Notes: generated by a model from the letters alone, not told the origin. A stretch of 64,000 bases of DNA from an uncultured Pelagibacteraceae bacterium (GCA_902590845.1 CACIYJ010000002.1:31169-95168), one strand, 5' to 3'. Positions 16,126 to 25,190 are shown, numbered from the stretch's first letter. Made by a program: numbers and translations.

Positions 16126-17256
16126 CTAAGTGGATAAGTTTTTGTTGTATGTCTTGTAAATCCATCCGCCTCCAAGCACTTTGTCCCCAAAATCATCTTT
16201 TGAATAGAAAACACAAGCTTGCCCAGGTGAAATCCCAGTTTCACTATCTAAAATTTCAATCATTGCAGATTTGTCTAAGATTTTTATTTTTGCTTTAAGA
16301 AGTCTTCCTGTGGATCTCACTTTTATATTAATCGGATTTGTAAAATCCTGTTTATTTCCTAAAAAATTTAAATCTCTTAATTTAATTTCTTTTATTTCTA
16401 AAAACTCTTTAGCTCCTACTATTATCGTATTATGATCTGCATTAATATTTACAACATATAAAGGCTTGTCATTTGATATTTTGATACCTTTTCTTTGTCC
16501 AATAGTATAATTTATTATTCCTTCATGCTCTCCTATTTGATTTCCAGAAATATCCAATATTTTTCCTGGTTTAAAAGATTCAGGTCTAAATTTTTTAATA
16601 ACCGAACTGTAGTTTCCATTTGGAACAAAACAAATATCTTGGCTATCAGGTTTGTCTGCAACATTTAATTTTAATTTTTGAGCTATAGACCTAGTTTCTG
16701 ACTTATCAATTTCGCCTAATGGAAACCTAAGATAATCAAGTTGTTCTTGTGATGTGCTAAATAAAAAATAGCTTTGATCACGATTTTGATCTTTCGCTCT
16801 ATACATGTTTGCATGTCCATTGTTTTGAATTCTAGATACATAGTGGCCAGTAACCAATGCGTCGGCGTTTAAATCTTTAGCATATTTAAATAGGTCTCTA
16901 AATTTGACTGTTTGATTACATTGCACACATGGAATAGGTGTTTCGCCGGCAACATAACTATCTATAAAAGAATCGATAACTTCAGATTTAAATTTTTTCT
17001 GATAAAATAAAATTTCATGCTTTATATTGAGTTTTTCTGATACTCTTTTAGCATCTAAAATATCTTGACCAGCACAACATTGTCTTCCTTCTTTAGATGA
17101 TTTTGCATTGTCATATAATTTTAAAGTAATTCCAGTTACATCATAACCTTCTTCTTTCATTAGTGCGGCAACAACCGAGGAGTCCACTCCCCCTGACATT
17201 GCAACAACAACTTTGGTATCCTTAGGTGCTTTTTTTATACCTAGTGAATTGATCAT
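16126..17256 (-). CDS. mnmA: tRNA-specific 2-thiouridylase
   Basis: A 376-residue MnmA. The PP-loop [10 protein letters not shown] lies at about residues 20-29, the two catalytic cysteines are in PIPCVQCNQ and DSQDICFVP, and the C-terminal half has the beta-barrel domains with SPGQACVFY near the end. It thiolates U34 of Lys, Glu and Gln tRNAs in the cytoplasm using sulfur relayed from a cysteine desulfurase. The gene is divergent from cysQ across 37 bases. Length and motifs are canonical. Confidence 0.95.
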   Translation of the reverse strand: MINSLGIKKAPKDTKVVVAMSGGVDSSVVAALMKEEGYDVTGITLKLYDNAKSSKEGRQCCAGQDILDAKRVSEKLNIKHEILFYQKKFKSEVIDSFIDSYVAGETPIPCVQCNQTVKFRDLFKYAKDLNADALVTGHYVSRIQNNGHANMYRAKDQNRDQSYFLFSTSQEQLDYLRFPLGEIDKSETRSIAQKLKLNVADKPDSQDICFVPNGNYSSVIKKFRPESFKPGKILDISGNQIGEHEGIINYTIGQRKGIKISNDKPLYVVNINADHNTIIVGAKEFLEIKEIKLRDLNFLGNKQDFTNPINIKVRSTGRLLKAKIKILDKSAMIEILDSETGISPGQACVFYSKDDFGDKVLGGGWIYKTYNKNLST

Positions 17257-17293
17257 TAAATGTATATATTATAAAAAGATAAAATTTTCCATT

Positions 17294-18085
17294 ATGCAAT
17301 ACGATATAAAGAGTAAAGATTTCAAGAATATATCAGAAGATCTTATTGAGACCTTTAAAAAAGCAGGGGATGAATCTATTAAAATTGAAAAACAAGGCGT
17401 GAAAGTAAGCACTAAAGAAGATGGCTCACCTGTTACTAATGGAGATTTAAGAGTTAACGAAATTATTACAAAAAAAATTATTCAACTAACCCCCGATATT
17501 CCTGTAATTTCTGAAGAAACTGTAGACTTAAAAAAAAAGAACACACTAAATACATTTTGGCTTATTGATCCAATTGATGGAACAAAAGAGTATATTGCAG
17601 GAAAAGATGAATATACTTTAAACGCAGGTTTAATTGTTAATAATCTTCCAGCCATTGGAATCATTGGTGTTCCAAAAAAAAATAGAATTTTTTATTCTTT
17701 TGGCAAAAATAATTCTTTCTTGCTTGAAAATAATCAAGTTATAAAATTAAACTGTAAAAAGAAGACTCCAAACGGAGAAGTAATTGCACTAACAAACCAT
17801 AAAGAGCCACCAGAACTTATATTAAATAAGCTAAAAGAATTTGGTGTAACATCTTTTAGAAAACTAAGTAGTTCATATAAATACTGTGTTATAGCAACAG
17901 GAGAGTATGATTTATACGCAGATAAAGTTAGAGCTAATGAGTGGGATGATGCTGCTGGTCACGCAATAGCTGAAAGTGCTGGAGCTATCGTAACTAGTCT
18001 GAACAATAAGTCATTTAAATATGGAAAAGGAGATTATAAAAATCCAACTATTTTAATAAGGCGTAGCAAAAACTTAAATGCTTAA
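17294..18085 (+). CDS. cysQ: 3'(2'),5'-bisphosphate nucleotidase (CysQ type)
   Basis: A 263-residue inositol-monophosphatase-fold protein. Metal-binding motifs are visible: SEET near residue 76, DPIDGTKEY near residue 98, and WDDAAGHAIAESAGA at the C-terminal site. DPIDGTKEY is typical of CysQ, which removes 3'-phosphate from PAP; other members act on inositol phosphates. The start ATG 17294 is chosen because the frame upstream runs into the divergent mnmA gene. Eight bases of the 3' end overlap the next small ORF. Confidence 0.85.
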   Translation: MQYDIKSKDFKNISEDLIETFKKAGDESIKIEKQGVKVSTKEDGSPVTNGDLRVNEIITKKIIQLTPDIPVISEETVDLKKKNTLNTFWLIDPIDGTKEYIAGKDEYTLNAGLIVNNLPAIGIIGVPKKNRIFYSFGKNNSFLLENNQVIKLNCKKKTPNGEVIALTNHKEPPELILNKLKEFGVTSFRKLSSSYKYCVIATGEYDLYADKVRANEWDDAAGHAIAESAGAIVTSLNNKSFKYGKGDYKNPTILIRRSKNLNA

Positions 18086-18221
18086 AACAATATTGGCTAT
18101 AATAATATCTGTTACTCTTTTTGGTGTACTTTTTTTTATTATTGTGAGAAATCTACTTAAAAGAAAATTAGATCAATTAGAGGAAGATGAAAAGAAAAGA
18201 AAATTAAACGATCTTGAGTAG
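18078..18221 (+). CDS. 47-residue single-pass membrane microprotein
   Basis: The ATG overlaps the last codons of cysQ in another frame, and 47 codons run to a TAG lying inside the 3' end of convergent recX. Residues 4-23 form one hydrophobic segment, followed by a positively charged boundary (RNLLKRK) and a highly charged tail rich in Lys and Glu. This is a textbook small membrane protein layout. No family is recognised. Coupling to cysQ by overlap suggests co-translation. Confidence 0.55.
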   Translation: MLKTILAIIISVTLFGVLFFIIVRNLLKRKLDQLEEDEKKRKLNDLE

Positions 18222-18764
18222 TTTATTAAACTCATCAATATCAAGATTTAAAATTCTTTTTGACAAATCAAAACTAAAACCGCCTCTCGCAAGTATTCCC
18301 ATATCTTTTTTATAAAATAATTCTCTATTAGCTTGTGGCCTCAATGCTCCAATTCTTCTTCGTTTGCATAGCTTTAATGCAGAAACAAAATCAGGTTCAA
18401 TTTGATCTTCTTTAATTTTATCGATACTTTGTTTTATATGCTTGCTGTCTATACCTTTGTGTCTTAAAGATTGATTAATTTTATTTAAAGAGTAACCTCG
18501 TCTTAAAAACATTCGAGCTTTAGAATCCGAATAAAGCTCATCATTTACAATTCTATTTTTTTCGAGATTTTTAATAATTTCGTCAATTATTGATGAAACT
18601 TCCTTTTTTGATTTAGTGCCTTTAATTTTAGTTAGATATTTTTTTAATAAATAAACTTTTAACTGCTGTTTTGAGGGACTATATTTTTCCAAATAAGAAT
18701 AAGCCAAATCTTTTAAACTAGTAGTAAGGTCTTCAAAATCACTTTTATTTGATGTGGGATTCAT
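18204..18764 (-). CDS. recX: Regulatory protein RecX
   Basis: A 186-residue protein made of three-helix repeats characteristic of RecX, with the KARMFLRRGYSLNKINQSLRHKG region near residues 83-105 in the middle repeat and RRRIGALRP near residues 133-141. RecX limits RecA filament growth. It is not next to recA here, which is common. The end overlaps the convergent 47-residue ORF by 18 bases. The sequence is divergent and lysine-rich, as usual in this genome. Confidence 0.82.
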   Translation of the reverse strand: MNPTSNKSDFEDLTTSLKDLAYSYLEKYSPSKQQLKVYLLKKYLTKIKGTKSKKEVSSIIDEIIKNLEKNRIVNDELYSDSKARMFLRRGYSLNKINQSLRHKGIDSKHIKQSIDKIKEDQIEPDFVSALKLCKRRRIGALRPQANRELFYKKDMGILARGGFSFDLSKRILNLDIDEFNKLLKIV

Positions 18765-18790
18765 TAAGTTAATATACTATATTATTTTTC

Positions 18791-19261
18791 ATGATAAATG
18801 ATCTTCTGTATATATTGAGCTATGAAAATATTTACTTAATGGCTAATTGGGGCGTTATACCATTTTGGTTGTTGTTGATAATTCTGCCAAATCACAGGGT
18901 AACCAATTTTTTTGTACAATCCATTATCGCTCCTCTACTTTTAGCAAGCGCTTATGTTTTTGTTGCATACAATATCTTTTTAGAAGGAAATATTTTAGAT
19001 AGTTTTGAGTTATACAGGGGGTTAGACGGTCTCTACTCAATGTTTTCTAGTGAATCTTTTCGCTTGGTGTTCTGGCTTCATTTTTTATCAATAAGCTTAT
19101 TTTTAGGCGCCTGGATCTCGAGAGACTCGCAGAGATATATGGTTCCCAGATTTTTTGTAATAATTTCATTAGTCTTAACTTATTTTACAGGTCCAGCTGG
19201 CTTATTAATTTATTGGTTTATTAGAATTTTCTTTGCAAAAAAAATTAACTTTAATGATTAA
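18791..19261 (+). CDS. ABA4-like membrane protein (DUF4281)
   Basis: A 156-residue protein with four membrane segments. NWGVIPFWLLLIILPNHRVTN near residues 19-39, FLGAWISRDSQR near 103-114 and TGPAGLLIYWFIR near the C terminus are the hallmarks of the ABA4/DUF4281 family. The plant member is required for neoxanthin formation; bacterial members are uncharacterised, though a carotenoid link has been discussed. It overlaps the following isomerase-like gene by eight bases. Confidence 0.75.
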   Translation: MINDLLYILSYENIYLMANWGVIPFWLLLIILPNHRVTNFFVQSIIAPLLLASAYVFVAYNIFLEGNILDSFELYRGLDGLYSMFSSESFRLVFWLHFLSISLFLGAWISRDSQRYMVPRFFVIISLVLTYFTGPAGLLIYWFIRIFFAKKINFND

Positions 19262-19841
19262 ATCTTTTGATTTTTATTTCGACTTTATTAGCCCATATTC
19301 TTTTTTAGCTCATAAAGAAATAATTAAAATAGAAAAAAAAAATTCAGTTAAAATTAAATATAAACCCATTTTATTGGGTGGCCTGCATAATCTGCATGGT
19401 ATTAAGGCCCCAGCCTTTATTCCTGCCAAAGCAAAACATATGATCCGTGATTGCAAATTAATTGCTGAAAAAAATAAAATAAAATTTAAATTTAATTCTT
19501 ATTTTCCGATAAGAAGTCTAAATCTCATGAGAGGTGTTTTGGTTGCTGAAGAGGATAATTATAAAAGCTACTATATTGATAGTATGTTTAATGCAATTTG
19601 GCAGGATGGTTTAAATATGAATGACGAGAATATTATTGAAAAAATTCTTAAAAATTTAAATGTTAATCCAAAAACTTTTCTACTGAGATCTGCTTCGTCT
19701 TCCATAAAAGACTCATTGAGAAAAAGAACCAATGAGGCTTATGAAAAAGGAATTTTTGGAGCACCAAGCTTTGTTTCAAATAATAAAGTTTTTTGGGGAC
19801 AAGACAGAATAGAGTTTGCTTTAAATGAAGCTAATAAATAA
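19254..19841 (+). CDS. 2-hydroxychromene-2-carboxylate isomerase-type DsbA-fold protein
   Basis: A 195-residue kappa-class GST/DsbA-fold protein: FYFDFISPYSFLAHKEI at the N terminus has the catalytic Ser of HCCA isomerases in place of the CxxC of DsbA, and YEKGIFGAPSFVSNNKVFWGQDRIEF closes the fold with the cis-Pro loop. Family members use glutathione to isomerise aromatic-degradation intermediates, but many are of unknown function. The start ATG 19254 is preferred over an upstream TTG because it begins at the first strand. Confidence 0.85.
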   Translation: MIKSFDFYFDFISPYSFLAHKEIIKIEKKNSVKIKYKPILLGGLHNLHGIKAPAFIPAKAKHMIRDCKLIAEKNKIKFKFNSYFPIRSLNLMRGVLVAEEDNYKSYYIDSMFNAIWQDGLNMNDENIIEKILKNLNVNPKTFLLRSASSSIKDSLRKRTNEAYEKGIFGAPSFVSNNKVFWGQDRIEFALNEANK

Positions 19842-19842
19842 T

Positions 19843-20241
19843 TTATTTCTTCTCTTTTGCAATAACTGGTAAGCCTACTTTTTTAAGCGAGTCAAAACCA
19901 CCATTAGCGTTTGCTACATTATCAAATCCCATTTCTTTTAAAGCTTTTGTTGCAAGCGCTGATCTAAATCCTAAAGCGCAAAATAACACTATATTTTTTA
20001 TATCTCCTATCTTGTTTGTTTGATAATAGGAGCTTTGAGGATCAAGCCAAAACTCTAGCATTCCTCTTGGTATATGAATTGCGTTTTTTATAGTTCCTTC
20101 TTTCCATAATTCTCTAATGTCTCTTACATCTATCAAAGTTACTTCGCCTTTATCGTAAGCATTTTTAACCTGCTCTGGAGACATAACTTTTATTAACTCA
20201 TTGGCCTTATCAACAAGTTCTTTAGAAGATTTAATATTCAT
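19843..20241 (-). CDS. Rhodanese-like domain protein
   Basis: A 132-residue single rhodanese domain. The active-site Cys88 is in FCALGFRS, which has the CxxGxR persulfide loop, and LIDVRDIRELWKEGTI gives the N-terminal signature. It could transfer sulfane sulfur in the cytoplasm, or act as a carrier for tRNA thiolation. No signal peptide is visible. The gene is convergent with its left neighbour and divergent from the next gene. Confidence 0.88.
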   Translation of the reverse strand: MNIKSSKELVDKANELIKVMSPEQVKNAYDKGEVTLIDVRDIRELWKEGTIKNAIHIPRGMLEFWLDPQSSYYQTNKIGDIKNIVLFCALGFRSALATKALKEMGFDNVANANGGFDSLKKVGLPVIAKEKK

Positions 20242-20260
20242 GATATTAAAATATACATCA

Positions 20261-21250
20261 ATGAGAGAAATTAAAAAAATAAAAAAAACAAGTTTTATAA
20301 AGAAAGTTTTAATAAAAATTTGCCGTATATTTGGATATGAATTAATCGATCAAAGTACTCTTGAGTTTCCAGTATCAAACAAGAACTATCAAGATCTTAT
20401 TAGCATACCTGGAAATAAATCTATTTCTTTAGGTCTTGGCGAAACATCAATTACTCGAAAAGTTAATGCTTTAGATATAATAGTCAAAACTTGTACAAGT
20501 GTTCAATTAGTTTCTCAAAATAAAAAAAGAATTTTTGAAGAAGATAAATTAGAGTATACATTCAGAACGATCAATTCATTAACTAAGTCTGCAAAAGATT
20601 TAAAAAAAAAATTTAGAGAGATTAAAGTTAAATTTACTATCATTGATGTTAATTCGCCTAGTTCTGATGTAAATAAAATTTTATCTAAGATATCTGACGA
20701 AGGTTTTGAAATGCAGCATGTTCCAGTAGAAGATATTAAAGATCCTAAAGATAATATGGCTACTACTATGGCGTCTATTCGACAGTCATTTCATCATGCT
20801 AAAAATTGTAACGATTTAATTTACTTCGTTGAAGATGATTATATTCATAAAACTGAGGCATTAGCTGAGATGCTATTTGCTTATGAAAAATTCTCCTCTA
20901 TTTTTCAAAATGAAATATTTATACTATCCGCTGATTATCCTTATCTTTATAAAAAAATGAGTAATTCAAGCATTTTAATAGGTGAAAATACACATTGGAG
21001 AACTGTACAAGAATCCCTTCTTACTTTTATGACGAGTAAAAAAATGATTGAAAAACATTTTGAAAAATTAATTGATATGGCAACAAATGAGAGCAATCCA
21101 TTTGAAAAAAATTTACACAAAATTTATGAAAAAGAAAAATGCTTTTCACCTATTCCTTCATTGAGTATTCATTGTACAAATATCAATTCTGTATTTGGAT
21201 TGTCGCCAAATATAGATTTAAAAAAATTGTGGGATGATAACAAAAATTAA
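20261..21250 (+). CDS. Unrecognised protein, possibly GT-A glycosyltransferase-like
   Basis: A 329-residue soluble protein. A basic N-terminal stretch (residues 1-20) precedes a region with Rossmann-like alternation; LIYFVEDDYIH near residue 190 resembles the acidic metal-binding motif of GT-A glycosyltransferases, and FILSADYPYLYKK follows in the position of a substrate loop. The C-terminal part has no known motif. I therefore suggest, without certainty, a sugar-transfer role. The start ATG 20261 avoids overlapping the divergent rhodanese gene. Confidence 0.5.
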   Translation: MREIKKIKKTSFIKKVLIKICRIFGYELIDQSTLEFPVSNKNYQDLISIPGNKSISLGLGETSITRKVNALDIIVKTCTSVQLVSQNKKRIFEEDKLEYTFRTINSLTKSAKDLKKKFREIKVKFTIIDVNSPSSDVNKILSKISDEGFEMQHVPVEDIKDPKDNMATTMASIRQSFHHAKNCNDLIYFVEDDYIHKTEALAEMLFAYEKFSSIFQNEIFILSADYPYLYKKMSNSSILIGENTHWRTVQESLLTFMTSKKMIEKHFEKLIDMATNESNPFEKNLHKIYEKEKCFSPIPSLSIHCTNINSVFGLSPNIDLKKLWDDNKN

Positions 21251-21280
21251 AAAATAAGGCCCGGAATGATACCGAGCCTT
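21251..21280 (-). terminator. Rho-independent terminator of amt
   Basis: AAGGC-t-CGG pairs with CCG-g-GCCTT across a seven-base loop, with one mismatch, followed on the minus strand by ATTTTTT. It sits 40 bases past the amt stop. Confidence 0.75.
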
Positions 21281-21320
21281 ATCTATTTCCAACCATAATA
21301 ACGAGAGAGATAAAAATTAT

Positions 21321-22613
21321 TTAGTCTCTAATAGAGTAAGCAGTTACTCCAATTTCAGCTTTATCAGTTCCAAGTTTTTCTGCTGCTTTACTAATTCGAA
21401 GACCTATAGTTGACTTCATTGCGCCAAATGCAACATAAGAAAGAACAAAACTAAATGCACAAACAGAAATAACACCAACCAACTGTGTGCTGAAAGATGT
21501 TTCTCCATTACTTAATGGCACAATCAATGTTCCAAAAATTCCGGCAAACATGTGTACTGGTATTGCTCCAACAACATCATCAAGTCCAAAATTCTCTAAC
21601 ATTTTTGTTCCAAAATACATTATTACAGCTCCAACTGCTCCGATTACCATTGCTAGCACTGGGCTTGGTGTTAATGGTTCTGCGGTAATAGCAACTAAAC
21701 CAGCTAGTGCTCCATTTAACATCATGATGATATCTGTTTTACCGCCAATTAAACGAGTTATGGCTGCTCCGGCTACAGTTCCAGCAGCACCTGCGAGATG
21801 AGTATTAACAGCTATCTTAGTGATTGCATTTACATCATCAAATGTTCCCATTGCAAGTTGGCTAAAACCATTAAAACCAAACCATCCAAACCAAAGTAAA
21901 AATGTTCCTAGTGTGACTAAAGGAATGCTTGAAGCAGCAAAAGGAACCATAATTCTCTTACCTCCTCTGCTAGTAAATCTTCCTTCTCTGGCACCTAAAA
22001 CTATAACACCGGCTAATGCAGCTGCACCTCCGCATGCATGAACTAATGTTGATCCAGCAAAATCTGAGAATCCAGCAGTGCTTAACCATCCGCCTCCCCA
22101 CTGCCAACCCATTGATATTGGATAAATAAATCCTGCCATTATCACAGCAAATAAAAAGAAAGGCCAAATCTTTATTCTTTCAGCTACAGCTCCGGATACA
22201 ATTGAAACCGTTGCACAAACGAACATAGTTTGAAAAAACCAATCTGAGCTATCTGAATAACCTGTTCCCACTTCTGATCCATCGCTCCACATTGAAAATG
22301 AACCTATGTAACCACCGTCTGGTATGCCGTAAGCTAAATTGTAACCGAATAAAAAGAAAATTATTGAGGCAATCGCAAATTTTCCAATATTTTTAGCTGC
22401 AATTGTTGACACGCTTTTTGTAGTAACCAACCCGCTCTCTAACATGCAGAACCCAGCAGCCATAAAAGCAACTAAAACTCCACCAATATAAAAAGCTAAA
22501 GAATTGAAAATATACTGACCTTCTTCAGACATGGTGGTTTCTGCAAAAACCAATTCTGTAAGACCAAAGAATGTAATAATTCCAACTAATAAATTTAATA
22601 AATATTTCTTCAT
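21321..22613 (-). CDS. amt: Ammonium transporter
   Basis: A 430-residue Amt with an N-terminal signal-like segment (residues 1-24) and 11 membrane helices. The twin pore histidines appear in STLVHACGGAAALAG and PVHMFAGIFGTLIVP, and the aromatic gate region GWQWGGGWLS is intact. It imports ammonium from nutrient-poor seawater. No glnK/PII gene is adjacent, unlike in most proteobacteria. A short palindrome upstream (22685-22697) may be an operator. Canonical length. Confidence 0.93.
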   Translation of the reverse strand: MKKYLLNLLVGIITFFGLTELVFAETTMSEEGQYIFNSLAFYIGGVLVAFMAAGFCMLESGLVTTKSVSTIAAKNIGKFAIASIIFFLFGYNLAYGIPDGGYIGSFSMWSDGSEVGTGYSDSSDWFFQTMFVCATVSIVSGAVAERIKIWPFFLFAVIMAGFIYPISMGWQWGGGWLSTAGFSDFAGSTLVHACGGAAALAGVIVLGAREGRFTSRGGKRIMVPFAASSIPLVTLGTFLLWFGWFGFNGFSQLAMGTFDDVNAITKIAVNTHLAGAAGTVAGAAITRLIGGKTDIIMMLNGALAGLVAITAEPLTPSPVLAMVIGAVGAVIMYFGTKMLENFGLDDVVGAIPVHMFAGIFGTLIVPLSNGETSFSTQLVGVISVCAFSFVLSYVAFGAMKSTIGLRISKAAEKLGTDKAEIGVTAYSIRD

Positions 22614-22684
22614 AAAACCCCCTTGTTGATTTGCTTATAATCAAGGAAGATTAAGATAGAACTGATATCTCTAGGTTTTAGTTA

Positions 22685-22697
22685 TGCAAATTTTGCA
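22685..22697. promoter_or_regulatory. Palindrome TGCAAA-T-TTTGCA upstream of amt
   Basis: A 13-base inverted repeat about 70-85 bases before the amt start codon. The half-site resembles but does not match the TGCACC half of NtrC sites, and the spacing is shorter. It could be an activator or repressor site, or chance in AT-rich DNA. Confidence 0.35.
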
Positions 22698-22705
22698 AGG
22701 GGTTT

Positions 22706-22746
22706 TTAACAGCTTCTATTTTCTTAAATAAATAGAAGCTGTTAAA
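22706..22746. terminator. Long hairpin after the HU gene
   Basis: AACAGCTTCTATTT pairs with AAATAGAAGCTGTT across a loop of about nine bases, immediately downstream of the HU stop on the minus strand. Neither strand has a strong T-tract after it, so it may stabilise the mRNA end or terminate weakly, and it insulates HU from amt. Confidence 0.6.
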
Positions 22747-22755
22747 TAAAAACGT

Positions 22756-23031
22756 TTATTTGTTAAACATTTCTTTTAAGCTCTTAGCTGGTAAAAACTT
22801 AACTTTTTGAGATGCAGAAATCTGAATGGACTCGCCGGTTCTAGGATTTCTTCCTACTCTAGCTTTTCTTTTAGCTACTTTATAAGTGCCAAAACCAGCT
22901 ATTTTAACAGTATCGTCATTTTTCAGTGCGTCTAAAATAATAGTCGTTATTGAATCAAAAGTTCTTTCAGCATCAGCTTTACTTTGACCCAAAGTTGACG
23001 ATATTTTTGCTACTAATTGTTTTTTGTTCAT
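22756..23031 (-). CDS. hup: HU-family DNA-binding protein
   Basis: A 91-residue histone-like protein. The N-terminal helices (KKQLVAKISSTLGQSKADAERTFDSI) and the beta-arm region KIAGFGTYKVAKRKARVGRNPRTGE, with the conserved Asn-Pro that kinks DNA, are intact. HU bends and compacts the chromosome. Length is canonical. The 147-bp upstream gap has unusual repeated ATCAACAC elements that may control expression; a hairpin follows the stop. Confidence 0.95.
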   Translation of the reverse strand: MNKKQLVAKISSTLGQSKADAERTFDSITTIILDALKNDDTVKIAGFGTYKVAKRKARVGRNPRTGESIQISASQKVKFLPAKSLKEMFNK

Positions 23032-23080
23032 TTATGCCCCTTTTTTGGTTCATTTCTAATTTGTACAAAAATCCAATAAA

Positions 23081-23147
23081 ATCAACACTAATTTAGTGTT
23101 TCACGTATATATCAACACAAGATCTTGTATGCACAAAAAGTGTTGAT
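23081..23147. promoter_or_regulatory. Cluster of ATCAACAC repeats and palindromes upstream of HU
   Basis: ATCAACAC occurs at 23081-23088 and 23111-23118, thirty bases apart, and its complement GTGTTGAT at 23140-23147. Two palindromes are embedded: AACACTAA-T-TTAGTGTT (23084-23100) and ACAAGATCTTGT (23117-23128). All lie 50-116 bases before the hup start codon, where a regulator could act; part could instead be the rseP terminator. Confidence 0.5.
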
Positions 23148-23178
23148 TATAATGGTTTTTTTAAGTGTCAGAAATGGC

Positions 23179-24294
23179 TTAAAATAAGCCTAAATCCTTA
23201 AGGTCATTAAAAGTTGTGAAAAACATCACTGAAATTAATAAAAAGAGACCGATTCGAAAAAAACCCTCTTGTGTTTTTTGAGTTAAAGGTCTTCCTAAAA
23301 TTTTCTCAAAAGCATAAAACATTAAATGTCCGCCATCTAACATTGGAATTGGAAAAAGATTAATAAAACCAAGGCTAATTGAGATATAAGCCATAACGCT
23401 TAAAAAAGCTACTAAACCGTGTTGAGCAACTTGACCAGTAATTTTTGCAATCTTAATTGGGCCGCCTAACTGAGTAGTGTCTCCTTTTCCTTTAAACATG
23501 GAGACAACAAAATCTAGCGAAACTTTTGTGACAAACCATGTTTCTTTTACAGCATAGAATAAAGCCGTTGCTGGCCCTAGTCTTTTTCTATTAAATTCAT
23601 CATTAAGAGGAGATATTTTAATTCCTATTATTTTTTTATTTACTTCATTTCCAAGAGAATCTTTGCTTTTAATTATTTTAGGTTTTACTTTTAAAATAAT
23701 TTCATCACTATTTCTTAAAACTTTAATATCAATATTTTCTGTTGTTGATGTATTAATGTAAGTTGAAACATTTAGTATACTGCTTACTTTCTTATTATTT
23801 ATCGATAAAATTACATCACCACTTTTTATTCCAGAAGAGTAAGCTGGGCCATCTTTTTCAACCTCTTGTATTTGAGCCGGAGTAAAATCTTTTCCAGCAA
23901 ACATATAAATAAATGAAAAAATTAAAATAGCTAACGCAAAATTAGCTAGCGGTCCGGCTGCGACTACTAAAGATCTTTGATACAAAGATTTTGTGACAAA
24001 AAGTTTATCTTGATCTTCTTTTTTATATTGTTTTAACAATTCCTTTTGTTCGGCTTGGCTAAAAACATTGCGATCACCAAAAAACTTTACATATCCTCCT
24101 AAAGGAATTATACAAAATTTCCATCTCGTACCTGATTTATCATTAAAACCAAAAAGTTCCTTACCAAAGCCAATAGAGAAATCTGTGACGCCTACTCCGT
24201 ATCGTTTAGCAAAATAATAATGCCCGTATTCATGAATGAATACAACAACCGTTAACAAAATTATAAAAGGAATTATAAAACTTAAAATTTCCAT
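23179..24294 (-). CDS. rseP: Site-2 intramembrane metalloprotease RseP
   Basis: A 371-residue M50 protease. HEYGH (His21, Glu22, His25) lies in the first membrane segment, the second zinc-ligand motif MLDGGHLMFY in the third, and a single PDZ domain (GPAYSSGIKSGDVILSINN) around residues 130-200. RseP-type enzymes cut membrane anti-sigma factors and signal-peptide remnants. It usually lies in the bamA-lpxD operon; here it overlaps the end of a LysR gene by 13 bases. It is shorter than the two-PDZ E. coli enzyme. Confidence 0.93.
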   Translation of the reverse strand: MEILSFIIPFIILLTVVVFIHEYGHYYFAKRYGVGVTDFSIGFGKELFGFNDKSGTRWKFCIIPLGGYVKFFGDRNVFSQAEQKELLKQYKKEDQDKLFVTKSLYQRSLVVAAGPLANFALAILIFSFIYMFAGKDFTPAQIQEVEKDGPAYSSGIKSGDVILSINNKKVSSILNVSTYINTSTTENIDIKVLRNSDEIILKVKPKIIKSKDSLGNEVNKKIIGIKISPLNDEFNRKRLGPATALFYAVKETWFVTKVSLDFVVSMFKGKGDTTQLGGPIKIAKITGQVAQHGLVAFLSVMAYISISLGFINLFPIPMLDGGHLMFYAFEKILGRPLTQKTQEGFFRIGLFLLISVMFFTTFNDLKDLGLF

Positions 24295-25172
24295 TCATTT
24301 ACCTTACTAAAAATAAAATTTCTAAATGTCGTTAGTCTAGCTGTGTTTTTTAAAGAAGCGGGATAAACAAAATGAGTTTCTGTTGGTTTTCCTGTCTCAT
24401 TGGGCAAAACTTTAGTCAAATTTGGAACGTTATACACAATATAGTCTGGCAATGCTGCCAAACCAACACCACTTTGTACAGCCAACAATAAACCATAAAC
24501 ACTATTAACTTTCATTATTGACTTTCTTTTTTTTCCTTCTTTAGTGCCGAGTTTTAATACCCAATCAGGATTATAAACTGGTGACGGTGCGCCTCGGCCA
24601 TAAGTAATAAATTTATGATTATTTAAATCTTTAATTGTTTTAGGATATCCATTTTTTTCTAAATACTGATTAGAACCGTATATATGATAATTAAAATCAA
24701 CAAACTTTTTTTGAATATAATTTAATTGTTTTGGTCTTCTCATCCAAATACCGACATCTGCTTGTCGTGTGCTTAAGTCGAGTTCTTTGTCATCAAATAT
24801 AAGTTCAATTTCAATACCAGGATTTAAATCCATAAATTCCTTTATACGTGGTGTTAGCCAAGTCGTCCCGAAACTTACTACTGTAGTAACTGTTAATTTT
24901 CCATCTAACTTATCTTTTTGACCACCAAGATTAGACTCTACATCTTTTAATTTAGAAATTACCTCATGTGCAGATTTAAAAAGATACTCACCATTATCTG
25001 TTAAAACCAAACCTCTAGCATGTCTTTCAAATAACTTCACTTTTAGGTCATTCTCCAATGATTGAATTTGCCTACTTATAGCTGATTGGCTTAAATTAAG
25101 GATAGTAGAGGCTTTAGTAAAACTCGATGCTTCTGCAACAGTATGAAAAATTTTTAATTTGTCCCAATCCAT
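24282..25172 (-). CDS. LysR-family transcriptional regulator
   Basis: A 296-residue LTTR: winged helix-turn-helix in residues 1-60 (ASSFTKASTILNLSQSAISRQIQSLE) and a periplasmic-binding-type effector domain in the rest. Such regulators usually control adjacent or divergent genes; the acuI gene 18 bases upstream, on the same strand, is the nearest candidate. It overlaps rseP at its 3' end. The effector is unknown. Confidence 0.92.
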   Translation of the reverse strand: MDWDKLKIFHTVAEASSFTKASTILNLSQSAISRQIQSLENDLKVKLFERHARGLVLTDNGEYLFKSAHEVISKLKDVESNLGGQKDKLDGKLTVTTVVSFGTTWLTPRIKEFMDLNPGIEIELIFDDKELDLSTRQADVGIWMRRPKQLNYIQKKFVDFNYHIYGSNQYLEKNGYPKTIKDLNNHKFITYGRGAPSPVYNPDWVLKLGTKEGKKRKSIMKVNSVYGLLLAVQSGVGLAALPDYIVYNVPNLTKVLPNETGKPTETHFVYPASLKNTARLTTFRNFIFSKVNEWKF

Positions 25173-25190
25173 AAGAAGTTAAATTATAGA

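Noticed and set aside
21487..22167. Several overlapping frames opposite amt
   Set aside because: They are antisense shadows of a well conserved coding sequence, without ribosome-binding sites or recognisable domains.
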